From Ramlibacter alkalitolerans (GTDB lineage Bacteria; Pseudomonadota; Gammaproteobacteria; Burkholderiales; Burkholderiaceae_C), in contig NZ_JAEQND010000002.1 of NCBI RefSeq assembly GCF_016722765.1, positions 409,323 to 473,322 of the forward strand: a stretch of DNA of 64,000 nucleotides, given 5' to 3'. Position 1 is the first letter of the stretch, and every line of letters begins with the position of its first letter. A program made the position numbers and the translations under genes. Below, piece by piece: positions 8,635 through 20,078 of this stretch. The notes under the pieces are model-generated. The model searched no databases. It was not told the DNA's origin and worked only from the letters and a program-made list of their open reading frames with translations.

Positions 8635-8643
8635 CTTCGCCTG

Positions 8644-8775
8644 TCACCGGAAGCACGCCCAGATCATGTCCCCGATGCTGACCATCATCTCGGGCCGCGT
8701 ATAGAGCGTGAACACCCCCACGAGCACGACGACCGCGAGTGCATAGCCAGCGATCCTGCGGGCTCGGGCCGGCAT
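8644..8775 (-). CDS. 43-residue single-pass membrane protein coupled to the MFS transporter
   Basis: A small gene whose ATG (8775-8773) shares one base with the MFS stop codon (TGATG). The product is basic at the N terminus (MPARARRIAGY), has one hydrophobic segment (ALAVVVLVGVFTLY) and a conserved-looking tail TRPEMMVSIGDMIWACFR. I recall similar tails ending in a WACF sequence in small proteins beside transporter genes in Comamonadaceae, but this cannot be checked here. A partner subunit or stabiliser of the transporter is an inference. Confidence 0.65.
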   Translation of the reverse strand: MPARARRIAGYALAVVVLVGVFTLYTRPEMMVSIGDMIWACFR

Positions 8776-9995
8776 CACGCCCCCTGCGGCACCGGCGTGC
8801 GCGCGATCGGCGATTCACGCACGGGCAGGTTCACGATCGCGGCGAAGATGCCCAGCGCGATCGCGAGGTACCAGACGATGTCGTAGCTGCCGGTGCGGTC
8901 GTACAGCAGGCCGCCCAGCCACACGCCCATGAAGGAGCCGATCTGGTGGCTGAAGAAGACGAAGCCGCCCAGCATCGACAGGTGCGCCACCCCGAAGATG
9001 TTGGCGATGGTGGCGTTGGTGGGCGGCACGGTGGACAGCCACAGCAGGCCGATCACGGCGGAGAAGATGTAGACCGACAAGGGCGTGAGCGGCGCCAGCA
9101 GGAACAGCGCGATCGCGATGGAGCGGCCGAAATAGATGCTGGCCAGGATCTTCCGCTTGGCCAGCTTCTGCCCCAGCATGCCGGCGATGTAGGTGCCGAA
9201 CACGTTGCACAGGCCGATGATCGCCAGCGCATAGCTCGCCACCTGCGGCGATAGGCCCTTGTCCTTCAGGTAGCTCGGCATGTGCACGCCGATGAACACC
9301 ACCTGGAAGCCGCACACGAAGTAGCCCGCCATCAGGAGCTGGAAGCTGGGGTAGCGGAACGCCTCGGTCAGCGCCTGCAGCATGGTCTGTTCGCGCCGCG
9401 CCGCATGCGCGCTGCCGGCACCCGGCTCGCGCAGGCCGATGGCCAGCGGCGCGATCAGCAGGGCGGCCGCGGCCAGCACCAGCAGGGCGTTCTGCCAGCC
9501 CAGGCTGCCGATCAGGGTCTGTTCGACCGGCACCATCAGGAACTGGCCGAACGAGCCTGCCGCGGCGGCCACGCCCATCGCCCACGAGCGCTTGCTCGCG
9601 TCGATCTGGCGGCCGATCACGCCGTAGACGATGGCGTAGGTGGTGCCCGCCTGGGCGGCGCCGATCAGCACGCCGGAGGTCAGCGCGAACACCAGCGGGT
9701 TGGTCGGGAAGGCCATGCCCGCGAGGCCCAGCGCGTAGAGGATGGCGCCGGCCACCAGCACGCGAAAGGCGCCGAAGCGGTCGGCCAGCATGCCGGCGAA
9801 GATGCCGATGCAGCCCCAGGCCAGGTTCTGGATCGCCAGCGCGAAGGAGAAGGTCTGGCGGTCCCAGCCCTGCGCCTGGGTGATCGGCTGCAGCCACAGG
9901 CCGAAGCCGTGGCGGATGCCCATCGACAGCGTCACGACCAGGGCGCCGCAGGCCAGCACCTGCGTCATCGAAAGCTTGGGAGCGGCGGTTTGCAT
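8775..9995 (-). CDS. MFS transporter
   Basis: 406 residues from the ATG at 9995 (MQTAAPKLSMTQVLACGALVV); the frame is open further upstream without homology. Twelve hydrophobic segments are visible. The cytoplasmic loop between helices 2 and 3 carries the signature GMLADRFGAFRV. Overall pattern (HGFGLWLQPITQAQGWDRQTFSFALAIQ split over helix 1-2) resembles the oxalate/formate-antiporter or monocarboxylate group of MFS carriers. The substrate is not determinable. It is divergent from parE with a 161-base gap and coupled to the downstream small membrane protein. Confidence 0.88.
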   Translation of the reverse strand: MQTAAPKLSMTQVLACGALVVTLSMGIRHGFGLWLQPITQAQGWDRQTFSFALAIQNLAWGCIGIFAGMLADRFGAFRVLVAGAILYALGLAGMAFPTNPLVFALTSGVLIGAAQAGTTYAIVYGVIGRQIDASKRSWAMGVAAAAGSFGQFLMVPVEQTLIGSLGWQNALLVLAAAALLIAPLAIGLREPGAGSAHAARREQTMLQALTEAFRYPSFQLLMAGYFVCGFQVVFIGVHMPSYLKDKGLSPQVASYALAIIGLCNVFGTYIAGMLGQKLAKRKILASIYFGRSIAIALFLLAPLTPLSVYIFSAVIGLLWLSTVPPTNATIANIFGVAHLSMLGGFVFFSHQIGSFMGVWLGGLLYDRTGSYDIVWYLAIALGIFAAIVNLPVRESPIARTPVPQGA

Positions 9996-10156
9996 CCGGG
10001 CGAATGTAGCGACAAAAGTGTTCCCCGCGCCGGGCGGGGGGTTGTCCGCGACGATGAAATCCGCGGCCTCGATTGATGACGACTCGGCATCGAGGCAACA
10101 CCGCGGCTGGATGCCTATCCAGTGAGACGGCACGGGGCCACTACAATCCGGCTCCC

Positions 10157-12121
<1,965 letters not shown>

Positions 12122-12145
12122 AGACAGCCAGAGGAGGAGGTCACC

Positions 12146-12697
12146 ATGAGCCCATCGCAACCCGAGACGAAAGCCGATCCGGCGCGCGTGCGCCTGCGCC
12201 CCACGATGCAGAGCGACCTGGAATACGTGCTGTCGCTCGAACAGGACCCGGAGAACCTCCCTTACATCACGCCCTGGGAGAAGATGCAGCACGAGGCGGC
12301 GATCCGCTTTCCCGACTTCCGCCACTTCATCATCGAGGCCGGCCCGGGCCTGGAGCGCGCCGGCTTCCTGATCCTGATCGGCTGCCGCAACCAGCACGCC
12401 TGCATCGAACTCAAGCGCATGGTGGTGCAGAACAAGGGCAGCGGCTACGGTCATGGGGCGGTGCGCGTGATCAAGAAGATCGCCTTCGACGACCTCGGCG
12501 CCCACCGCTTCTGGCTCGACGTGAAGATGCGCAACACGCGGGCCCAGGCGCTGTACCTGAAGGAAGGCTTCCTGCAGGAAGGCGTGCTGCGCGAGGCGGT
12601 GCGCGTGCGCGACGGCTACGACTCCCTGGTGGTGATGTCCATGCTGGCCGCCGAATACGCGCAGCGCCGCGGCCAGGCGCTGGAGCTGCAGCAATGA
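12146..12697 (+). CDS. GNAT-family N-acetyltransferase (RimJ/RimL type)
   Basis: 183 residues preceded by AGGAGGAGG. The opening VRLRPTMQSDLEYVLSLEQD and the acetyl-CoA loop QNKGSGYGHGAVRVI (Q/RxxGxG/A) identify a GNAT acetyltransferase; HRFWLDVKMRNTRAQALYLK followed by GF is the characteristic C-terminal half. The acceptor (protein N terminus, amino acid or antibiotic) cannot be told. Its stop overlaps the transglycosylase start (ATGA), so the pair is coupled. Confidence 0.88.
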   Translation: MSPSQPETKADPARVRLRPTMQSDLEYVLSLEQDPENLPYITPWEKMQHEAAIRFPDFRHFIIEAGPGLERAGFLILIGCRNQHACIELKRMVVQNKGSGYGHGAVRVIKKIAFDDLGAHRFWLDVKMRNTRAQALYLKEGFLQEGVLREAVRVRDGYDSLVVMSMLAAEYAQRRGQALELQQ

Positions 12698-13536
12698 GGC
12701 TGCGCGCGGCGCTGACCGCGCTGCTGTGCGCACTGTGGCTGGCGCCGGCGCAGGCGGAGATCTGGGGCTTCGTCGATGCCCAGGGCACGGCGCATTTCGC
12801 CGCCGAGAAGCTGGATCCGCGCTACGAGCTGTTCTTCCGCGGCGGCGAGAGCTTCGACACGGCCGAAGGCGTAGCGCCGCCGCACACGGCGGCGCCCGCC
12901 GTCGCGAGCGGGCGCGTCCTCTCGTTCCTGCAGGTGTCCCCCGGCTTTCGCCAGGCGCAGCCGCAGGTGAGCGAAGCGGCGCGCGAGCACGGCATCGAAC
13001 TGGCGCTGCTGCAGGCGCTGATCGCCGCCGAATCGGGCTTCGATCCCCGCGCGGTCTCGCCCAAGGGCGCGATCGGCCTGATGCAGGTCATGCCGGCGAC
13101 GGCGGAACGCTACGGCCTGGCCGGCGACGCACGGGCGCCGCTGGAGAAGAAGCTCAAGGATCCGCGCGTCAACCTGCGCGCCGGCGCGCGCTACCTGCGC
13201 GACCTGATCCGCATGTTCCCGGGCCGGCTCGAACTGGCGCTGGCGGCGTACAACGCGGGCGAGGGCGCGGTGCAGCGCGCCGGCAACCGCATCCCGAACT
13301 ATCCCGAGACGCAGAACTACGTGCGCACCGTCATGCAGCTGTATGCGATGCTCAAGCCGGCGCCCGCGCCCGAGCCGCCGACGGCCGCCGCCACGGGCGG
13401 CCAGCAGCCGCGGCGCGTCCGGATGGAACTGCCCGGGCCCGCCGGCACGGCGGCACGACGCAACATGCCCCCGGGCCTGGCCGCCGCGACGCCGCTCGAA
13501 GAGCCCGGCGCACCGGCCGGCGTGGTACACGATTGA
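12694..13536 (+). CDS. Lytic transglycosylase with N-terminal DUF4124 and SLT domain
   Basis: 280 residues. A cleavable signal peptide (ending APAQA) exports it to the periplasm. It is followed by a DUF4124-like segment (WGFVDAQGTAHFAAEKLDPRY kept short here as residues 24-44) and a soluble lytic transglycosylase domain with catalytic glutamate in AAESGFDP (about residue 113), GLMQVMPAT, and the AYNAGEGAV motif. It cleaves peptidoglycan between MurNAc and GlcNAc. The C-terminal 60 residues are Pro/Ala-rich. It starts four bases inside the acetyltransferase gene. Confidence 0.9.
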   Translation: MRLRAALTALLCALWLAPAQAEIWGFVDAQGTAHFAAEKLDPRYELFFRGGESFDTAEGVAPPHTAAPAVASGRVLSFLQVSPGFRQAQPQVSEAAREHGIELALLQALIAAESGFDPRAVSPKGAIGLMQVMPATAERYGLAGDARAPLEKKLKDPRVNLRAGARYLRDLIRMFPGRLELALAAYNAGEGAVQRAGNRIPNYPETQNYVRTVMQLYAMLKPAPAPEPPTAAATGGQQPRRVRMELPGPAGTAARRNMPPGLAAATPLEEPGAPAGVVHD

Positions 13537-13567
13537 GCGATCCCGGCAGCAGCAGTACGTGACCGAG

Positions 13568-14719
13568 ATGATCGAACCGGCCCAGCTCTGGCTGGGCGCA
13601 TTCGTGGGCGCCCAGGTGCTGCTGGTGTTCTTCTGCGCCATCCAGGCCAATGCCTACCACGACCGTTCGCTGCTGCTGCACTCGGCCGGCACGCTGATGG
13701 GGGTGCTGTCGACGCTGGCCCTGATCGGGCGGCAGCCGCTGGCGCCGACGGCGGTGCTGCTGCTGGTGCCGGCGCTGGCGGGGCTGCAACTGCTGGATCT
13801 CATGAGCCATGCGGGCGGCCTGCGGCAGGGGCGGCGCTGGCTGTTCGCCGCCAGCGCGATCGTGCTGCCGCTGGTGGCCGTGGGCGCGGCCTACAGCGCC
13901 TGGGCGCTCGTCGCCGGCATCGTGCTGTGGACGTCGATCGTCGTGCTGCTGATCGTCCGGACCGTGCGCCAGAGCCGGCCCTGGGTCTGGTGGCTGCTGC
14001 CGGCCCTGCTGGCTTTGGTGCTGGCGAGTTTCCGGCTGGCCGCCGACGCCCCGCCCTACGAGATGGACGACGCGATCTGGCAGGCCGGCCTGCTCACCGT
14101 CTGGTCCGCCTGCACCTACCTGGCCACCCTCTGGCGCGGGCGGATCGTCGGCGAGACGCAGGCGCGCATGCACGCGCGCAAGACGGTCGATCCGCTCACC
14201 GGCCTGGTCACGCCGCTGGTGCTGGCCGAACGCGTGCATGCGGCGCGGCACTTCACGCGCCGCTACGGCCACCCCAGCGTGCTGATGATCGTGCACATCG
14301 AGAACCTCGCCGCCCTCACGGCCGAATTCGGCCCCGAGGCGGCGGAGTCCGCGGTGCTGGCCGCCGCCAGCCGCATCCGCGAGTGCCTGCTGCGCGATGG
14401 CGACGTGGCCGCGCGCCTGACGCATTCGCGCATGGGCGTGCTGGCCGAGGGCTGCGCGCCGGGCGAAGCCTCCTCCACCGTGGCCACGCGCATCCTCGTG
14501 GCCGGGCTGAAGGAGCCGTTGGCGGCGGCGCGCGCAGAATACCTGCGGTTCCGCATCGTGCTGGCGGCCGTGCCGCCGGAGGAAATGCCCCCCAAGCTGC
14601 TGATGCAGAAGCTCAATCACCGCCTCGACCAGGAACTGCGCGCCGCCTCCGAGCGCCGCATCGTGACCCTGAGCCCGGAAGAACTCATCGCCCTCGATCC
14701 CCAGACGACCACCCGATAA
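13568..14719 (+). CDS. Membrane protein with degenerate GGDEF domain
   Basis: 383 residues from the ATG at 13568; a GTG nine bases upstream is possible, and no good ribosome site is seen for either. About six or seven hydrophobic helices fill residues 5-200, then a GGDEF domain begins with the diagnostic DPLTGLVTPLVLAERV. The active loop, normally GG(D/E)EF, reads LTHSRMGVLAEG, so cyclic-di-GMP synthesis is not expected. It may be a receptor or a structural protein. It is seven bases upstream of parC, in the parE-acetyltransferase-transglycosylase-parC direction. Confidence 0.8.
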   Translation: MIEPAQLWLGAFVGAQVLLVFFCAIQANAYHDRSLLLHSAGTLMGVLSTLALIGRQPLAPTAVLLLVPALAGLQLLDLMSHAGGLRQGRRWLFAASAIVLPLVAVGAAYSAWALVAGIVLWTSIVVLLIVRTVRQSRPWVWWLLPALLALVLASFRLAADAPPYEMDDAIWQAGLLTVWSACTYLATLWRGRIVGETQARMHARKTVDPLTGLVTPLVLAERVHAARHFTRRYGHPSVLMIVHIENLAALTAEFGPEAAESAVLAAASRIRECLLRDGDVAARLTHSRMGVLAEGCAPGEASSTVATRILVAGLKEPLAAARAEYLRFRIVLAAVPPEEMPPKLLMQKLNHRLDQELRAASERRIVTLSPEELIALDPQTTTR

Positions 14720-14725
14720 GAAGCC

Positions 14726-17059
<2,334 letters not shown>

Positions 17060-17164
17060 GATGAGGATGGGTGCGCACCGCAGGGCGGGGCTGCTGGTCC
17101 GCGACTGCGAGTTGACCATGGTCCCCTTCCACGCCGACTGCGCGCGACCGCGCTAGGAGCCGCC

Positions 17165-17365
17165 ATGGAACGAAGAAGGCTGCGCGCGGGGCAGGCGATC
17201 ACGCCGCAGGAATTCGACGAGCTCTCCGACGAGGAGCTGGAACGGCTGGTGCCGAAGAAATACCGTGAGTATTTCCCCGGCAAGGACGGCTGCGCCGACG
17301 GCTTCTTCTACCTGCATGACGGCACGGCCTACAGCTTCTACCGCGGCGGCCTGCTGGACGAATAG
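17165..17365 (+). CDS. Small conserved protein of unknown function
   Basis: 66 residues with a good ribosome site (AGGAG seven bases before ATG). It is charged and soluble: MERRRLRAGQ, an acidic helix ITPQEFDELSDEELERLV, then KKYREYFPGKDGCADGFFYL and an aromatic tail. No signal peptide or membrane segment and no family I can name. Codon use matches the neighbours, and the clean start and stop argue for a real gene. Confidence 0.65.
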   Translation: MERRRLRAGQAITPQEFDELSDEELERLVPKKYREYFPGKDGCADGFFYLHDGTAYSFYRGGLLDE

Positions 17366-17684
17366 CGGCAGCGCCGGCTGCGCAAGCCAATCCGGCAAGG
17401 CCAGCGCGGGCATTGCACCGCGCGGCGCGATCCTGGCCTAGACTGGTCCGCATGAACCTTGCGCGCGTCGCCCTCGCTCCCGCCTTGCTGCGGCGGCGAG
17501 GTGGGCGCGCCCCCGGCAGGAGTGCGGCACGCGCATCGCTGCGTGCGCAATCGCAAGCACTTTCCTGAGCCCGGCGGGGCCGGGCGTCCACAGCGACGTC
17601 CGCGCATCGCCGGGCCTGCACCCAGAACTTCCCCGCGTGCGGCGCCAGGCCGCCCGCGTGTCGTCCACTGGTCAGGAGAGTTCC
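17366..17684. other. Intergenic stretch with no recognised element
   Basis: 319 GC-rich bases between the 66-residue gene and the universal stress protein gene. A possible 38-codon frame starting at 17452 has no convincing features. I see no terminator or clear promoter. Confidence 0.6.
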
Positions 17685-18635
17685 ATGTCCAAGCTCGTCC
17701 CGGTGGAGCGCACGCCCACCCCGTCCGCTCGCCCCTGCCTGCAGCCCCGGTCCGCCGCGGTCCTCGTCCCCGTGGACCTCTCGCGGCTGGGAGTCCACGC
17801 GGCGTGGCGCGCCGCGCTGGTGGCGCGCGACCTCGGTTGCGCGCTGCGGCTGCTGCATGCGGAGGCGGGCCGCGACGAGCGCGGGGCCACGGAGCGTTCG
17901 CTGCGCCAGCTCGCCAGCCAGATCCGCGGACACACGGGCGTGCGGGTGGAACTGGTGGAGGACCCGGACGAGCCGCTGCAGGCGACGGCGCGGGCCGCGC
18001 GCGACGCCGCGCTGGTCGTGGTCGGTGGGCGGCGCGGCAATCCGCTGCGCGAATGGGTGCTCGGCACGCCGGCCGAGCGGCTGCTGCGCCTGTGCCGCGT
18101 TCCGGTGCTGGTGGTGAAGAAGCCGCCTGCCGGTGCCTATCGGCGCGTGCTGGTGCCGGTGGAACTCGCGCCGGCGGCCGCGCCGGTGATCGCCGCGGCG
18201 GCGCGCCTGTCGCGCGGTCCCCGCATGGAGGTCCTGCATGCGCTGCGTCCGGGCGACGAGTTCGGCATGCGGGTGTTCGACCTGCCCGAGCAGGCCGTGC
18301 GGCGACTGCGGCGGCGCGCGGCCGACCGCACCGAGCGGGCGCTGGAGGAGCTGATCGCGCAGAGCGTCCCGCAGCCGGACGCCGCGCTGCCGGCCGTGGG
18401 CTTCGGCGACCCGGCGGCGCAGGTGCTGGCGCGCTCGCGCGCGATGCGGGCGGACCTGCTGGTGCTGGGCAAGCGGCGGCGCGCGCGGCTGGCGGACTTC
18501 TTCCTTGGCGGCGTCACGCAGCGCGTGCTGGCCGCGGCGCAGGTCGACGTGCTGCTGGTGCCGCCGGAGGGAGCGGGCGAGGCGCTGGGGTTCGCCTGCG
18601 CGCTCACCCCAGCCTACGCGAACCGGGCCAACTGA
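17685..18635 (+). CDS. Universal stress protein, tandem UspA domains
   Basis: 316 residues with AGGAGAG upstream of the ATG. Two Usp domains: residues about 22-150 starting AVLVPVDLSRLGVHAAWRAA and ending with the ATP loop VVGGRRGNPLREWVLGTPAE (Gx2Gx9G(T/S) type), and about 154-310 starting RVLVPVELAP with LVLGKRRRARLADFFLGGVT, whose ATP loop is less canonical. Cytoplasmic stress proteins of this layout bind ATP and are induced on growth arrest. It ends three bases before the convergent RidA gene. Confidence 0.9.
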   Translation: MSKLVPVERTPTPSARPCLQPRSAAVLVPVDLSRLGVHAAWRAALVARDLGCALRLLHAEAGRDERGATERSLRQLASQIRGHTGVRVELVEDPDEPLQATARAARDAALVVVGGRRGNPLREWVLGTPAERLLRLCRVPVLVVKKPPAGAYRRVLVPVELAPAAAPVIAAAARLSRGPRMEVLHALRPGDEFGMRVFDLPEQAVRRLRRRAADRTERALEELIAQSVPQPDAALPAVGFGDPAAQVLARSRAMRADLLVLGKRRRARLADFFLGGVTQRVLAAAQVDVLLVPPEGAGEALGFACALTPAYANRAN

Positions 18636-18638
18636 GGC

Positions 18639-19091
18639 TCAGAGCTCCGCGATCAGTTCGATCTCCACGCAGGCGCCCATGGGGATCTGGGCGACGCCGA
18701 AGGCACTGCGCGCATGGGCGCCGCGTTCGCCGAACACCTGCCCGAACAGCTCGCTGGCGCCGTTGGTCACCAGGTGCTGCTCGGTGAAGTCGGGCGAGGA
18801 GTTCACCAGGCTCATGACCTTCACGATGCGCTTGATCTCGTTCAGGTCGCCCACCGCCGCATGGAGCGTGCCGAGCAGGTCGATCGCGATCGCGCGCGCG
18901 GCCTGCTTGCCTTCCTCCGTCTGCATCGTCCTGCCCAGTTGCCCGACCCAGGCCTTGCCGTCCTTCTTGGCGATGTGGCCGGAGAGGAAGACCAGGTTGC
19001 CGCTGCGCACGAAGGGCACGTAGGCCGCCGCGGGCGTGGCCACCGCCGGCAGCGTGATGTTCATTTCCTTCAGCTTGTCGTAGACGCTCAT
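18639..19091 (-). CDS. RidA-family protein (reactive imine deaminase-like)
   Basis: 150 residues from ATG 19091 (MSVYDKLKEMNITLP). The family hydrolyses reactive enamines/imines arising from PLP enzymes. The N-terminal part resembles the YjgH/RidA-like subgroup with YVPFVRSGNLVFLSGHIA, and the C-terminal PMGACVEIELIAEL is the standard substrate-binding region, but the arginine of the canonical RidA catalytic site is not obvious, so an exact activity is uncertain. It lies 65 bases after the transglutaminase gene of the ATP-grasp cluster and may belong to it. Confidence 0.85.
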   Translation of the reverse strand: MSVYDKLKEMNITLPAVATPAAAYVPFVRSGNLVFLSGHIAKKDGKAWVGQLGRTMQTEEGKQAARAIAIDLLGTLHAAVGDLNEIKRIVKVMSLVNSSPDFTEQHLVTNGASELFGQVFGERGAHARSAFGVAQIPMGACVEIELIAEL

Positions 19092-19156
19092 GCGTGCTCC
19101 TGTGACGAAATGACCTCGCGCACCGCGCCTCGATGACGCGCTTCGCGCATGACCGG

Positions 19157-20077
19157 TCATTCTGTCATCGAAGGCGCAGCCGAGGTCGTTCCGTCATGGG
19201 AAGCCGGCGAAACGGTGACCGCCACCCGCAGCGTGTGGTGGGCGCCGCCGTGGATCACGCCGCGCATCGGCGAGACGTCCGAGTAGTCGCGGCCGATGGC
19301 GAGCGTCACGTAGTCCTCGCCCGCCGTGCGATCGTTGGTGGGGTCCAGGTCGAGCCACTCGCCGGCGCCTTCTTCGGCCGGCAGGTACACCGAGGCCCAG
19401 GCGTGCGAGGCATCGCTGCCCACCAGCCGCGGCTGCCCGGGTGGCGGCTCGGTGAGCAGGTAGCCGCTGACGTAGCGCGCCGGCAGCCCGAGGCTGCGCA
19501 GGCAGCCGAGCATGACGTGCGCCAGGTCCTGGCACACCCCCTTTCGCAGGGCGAGCGCCTGCAGCGCCGGCGTGTTGACGTCGGTGGCGCTGGTGGCGTA
19601 TTCGAAGTCCGCGTGGATGCGCTGCATCAGGTCGCGCGCGGCCGCCAGCAGGGGCCGGCCCGGCGGAAAACTGGCCTGCGCGTAGGCGGCGAAGGCAGCG
19701 TCGTGCGGCACGTAGGGCGAGGCCAGTGCGAACTCCGCGGCCGGGTCGTAGCGGCTTGCGCGGTGGTAGCGGATGCGCCCCGCCACCTCCTCCCACGGCT
19801 GCTTCGAACACGGTTCCGCGGGGGGCGAGGTGCGCACCAGGCTTTCCGCCCGCACGCGCAGGGCCTCGTGCGAGGACTGCAGGCTGAAGAAGGTGCAGGT
19901 GTTGCCGTAGACGTCGGTCCACTCGCTGCAGCGCGCGGGCGCCGGAGCGATGGCCAGGCGGTGGTCGAGGACGCGCTGCGTCGCGGTGGTGGCCGGTTTC
20001 AGGTGCGCCATGTGCTGCGCGGTGCGCACCGGGGGCACGTAGTCGTAGGCCGTCTCGTGCAGCACGTGCAACAGCAC
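19157..20077 (-). CDS. Transglutaminase-like cysteine protease/peptidase of the ATP-grasp/alpha-E cluster
   Basis: 306 residues from GTG 20077, one base after the ATP-grasp/alpha-E stop, so translation is coupled. The N-terminal beta domain opens LLHVLHETAYDYVPPV, the usual start of bacterial transglutaminase N-domains. The catalytic cysteine is in KGVCQDLAHVMLGCLR, the histidine in SDASHAWASVYLP, and the aspartate in WLDLDPTND. No signal peptide, so it is probably cytoplasmic. In this gene neighbourhood the family is predicted to cleave or cross-link peptides made by the ATP-grasp partner. Confidence 0.88.
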   Translation of the reverse strand: MLLHVLHETAYDYVPPVRTAQHMAHLKPATTATQRVLDHRLAIAPAPARCSEWTDVYGNTCTFFSLQSSHEALRVRAESLVRTSPPAEPCSKQPWEEVAGRIRYHRASRYDPAAEFALASPYVPHDAAFAAYAQASFPPGRPLLAAARDLMQRIHADFEYATSATDVNTPALQALALRKGVCQDLAHVMLGCLRSLGLPARYVSGYLLTEPPPGQPRLVGSDASHAWASVYLPAEEGAGEWLDLDPTNDRTAGEDYVTLAIGRDYSDVSPMRGVIHGGAHHTLRVAVTVSPASHDGTTSAAPSMTE

Positions 20078-20078
20078 T

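Larger units (their letters stand above)
8257..8643. other. Repeat-rich intergenic stretch without a supported gene
   Basis: 387 bases between the methyltransferase start and the end of the small coupled protein. It holds a 21-bp imperfect inverted repeat (8304-8324 and 8409-8429) and a 28-bp hairpin repeat of the GCGGGGATGACGG type (8607-8634). Open frames through it are low complexity and do not resemble proteins. Confidence 0.7.

Noticed and set aside
8258..8818. A 186-residue minus-strand frame across the intergenic repeats
   Set aside because: It runs over an inverted repeat and a hairpin repeat, overlaps the small coupled protein in another frame and has no recognised fold.
10142..10147. 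TACAAT just before parE
   Set aside because: Plausible -10 but without a -35 match, so it is mentioned only in the parE entry and not called as a promoter.
17452..17568. A 38-residue frame starting ATGAACCTTGCGCGCGTC
   Set aside because: No ribosome site, Arg/Ala-rich low-complexity translation, and no partner gene; it lies in otherwise featureless sequence.
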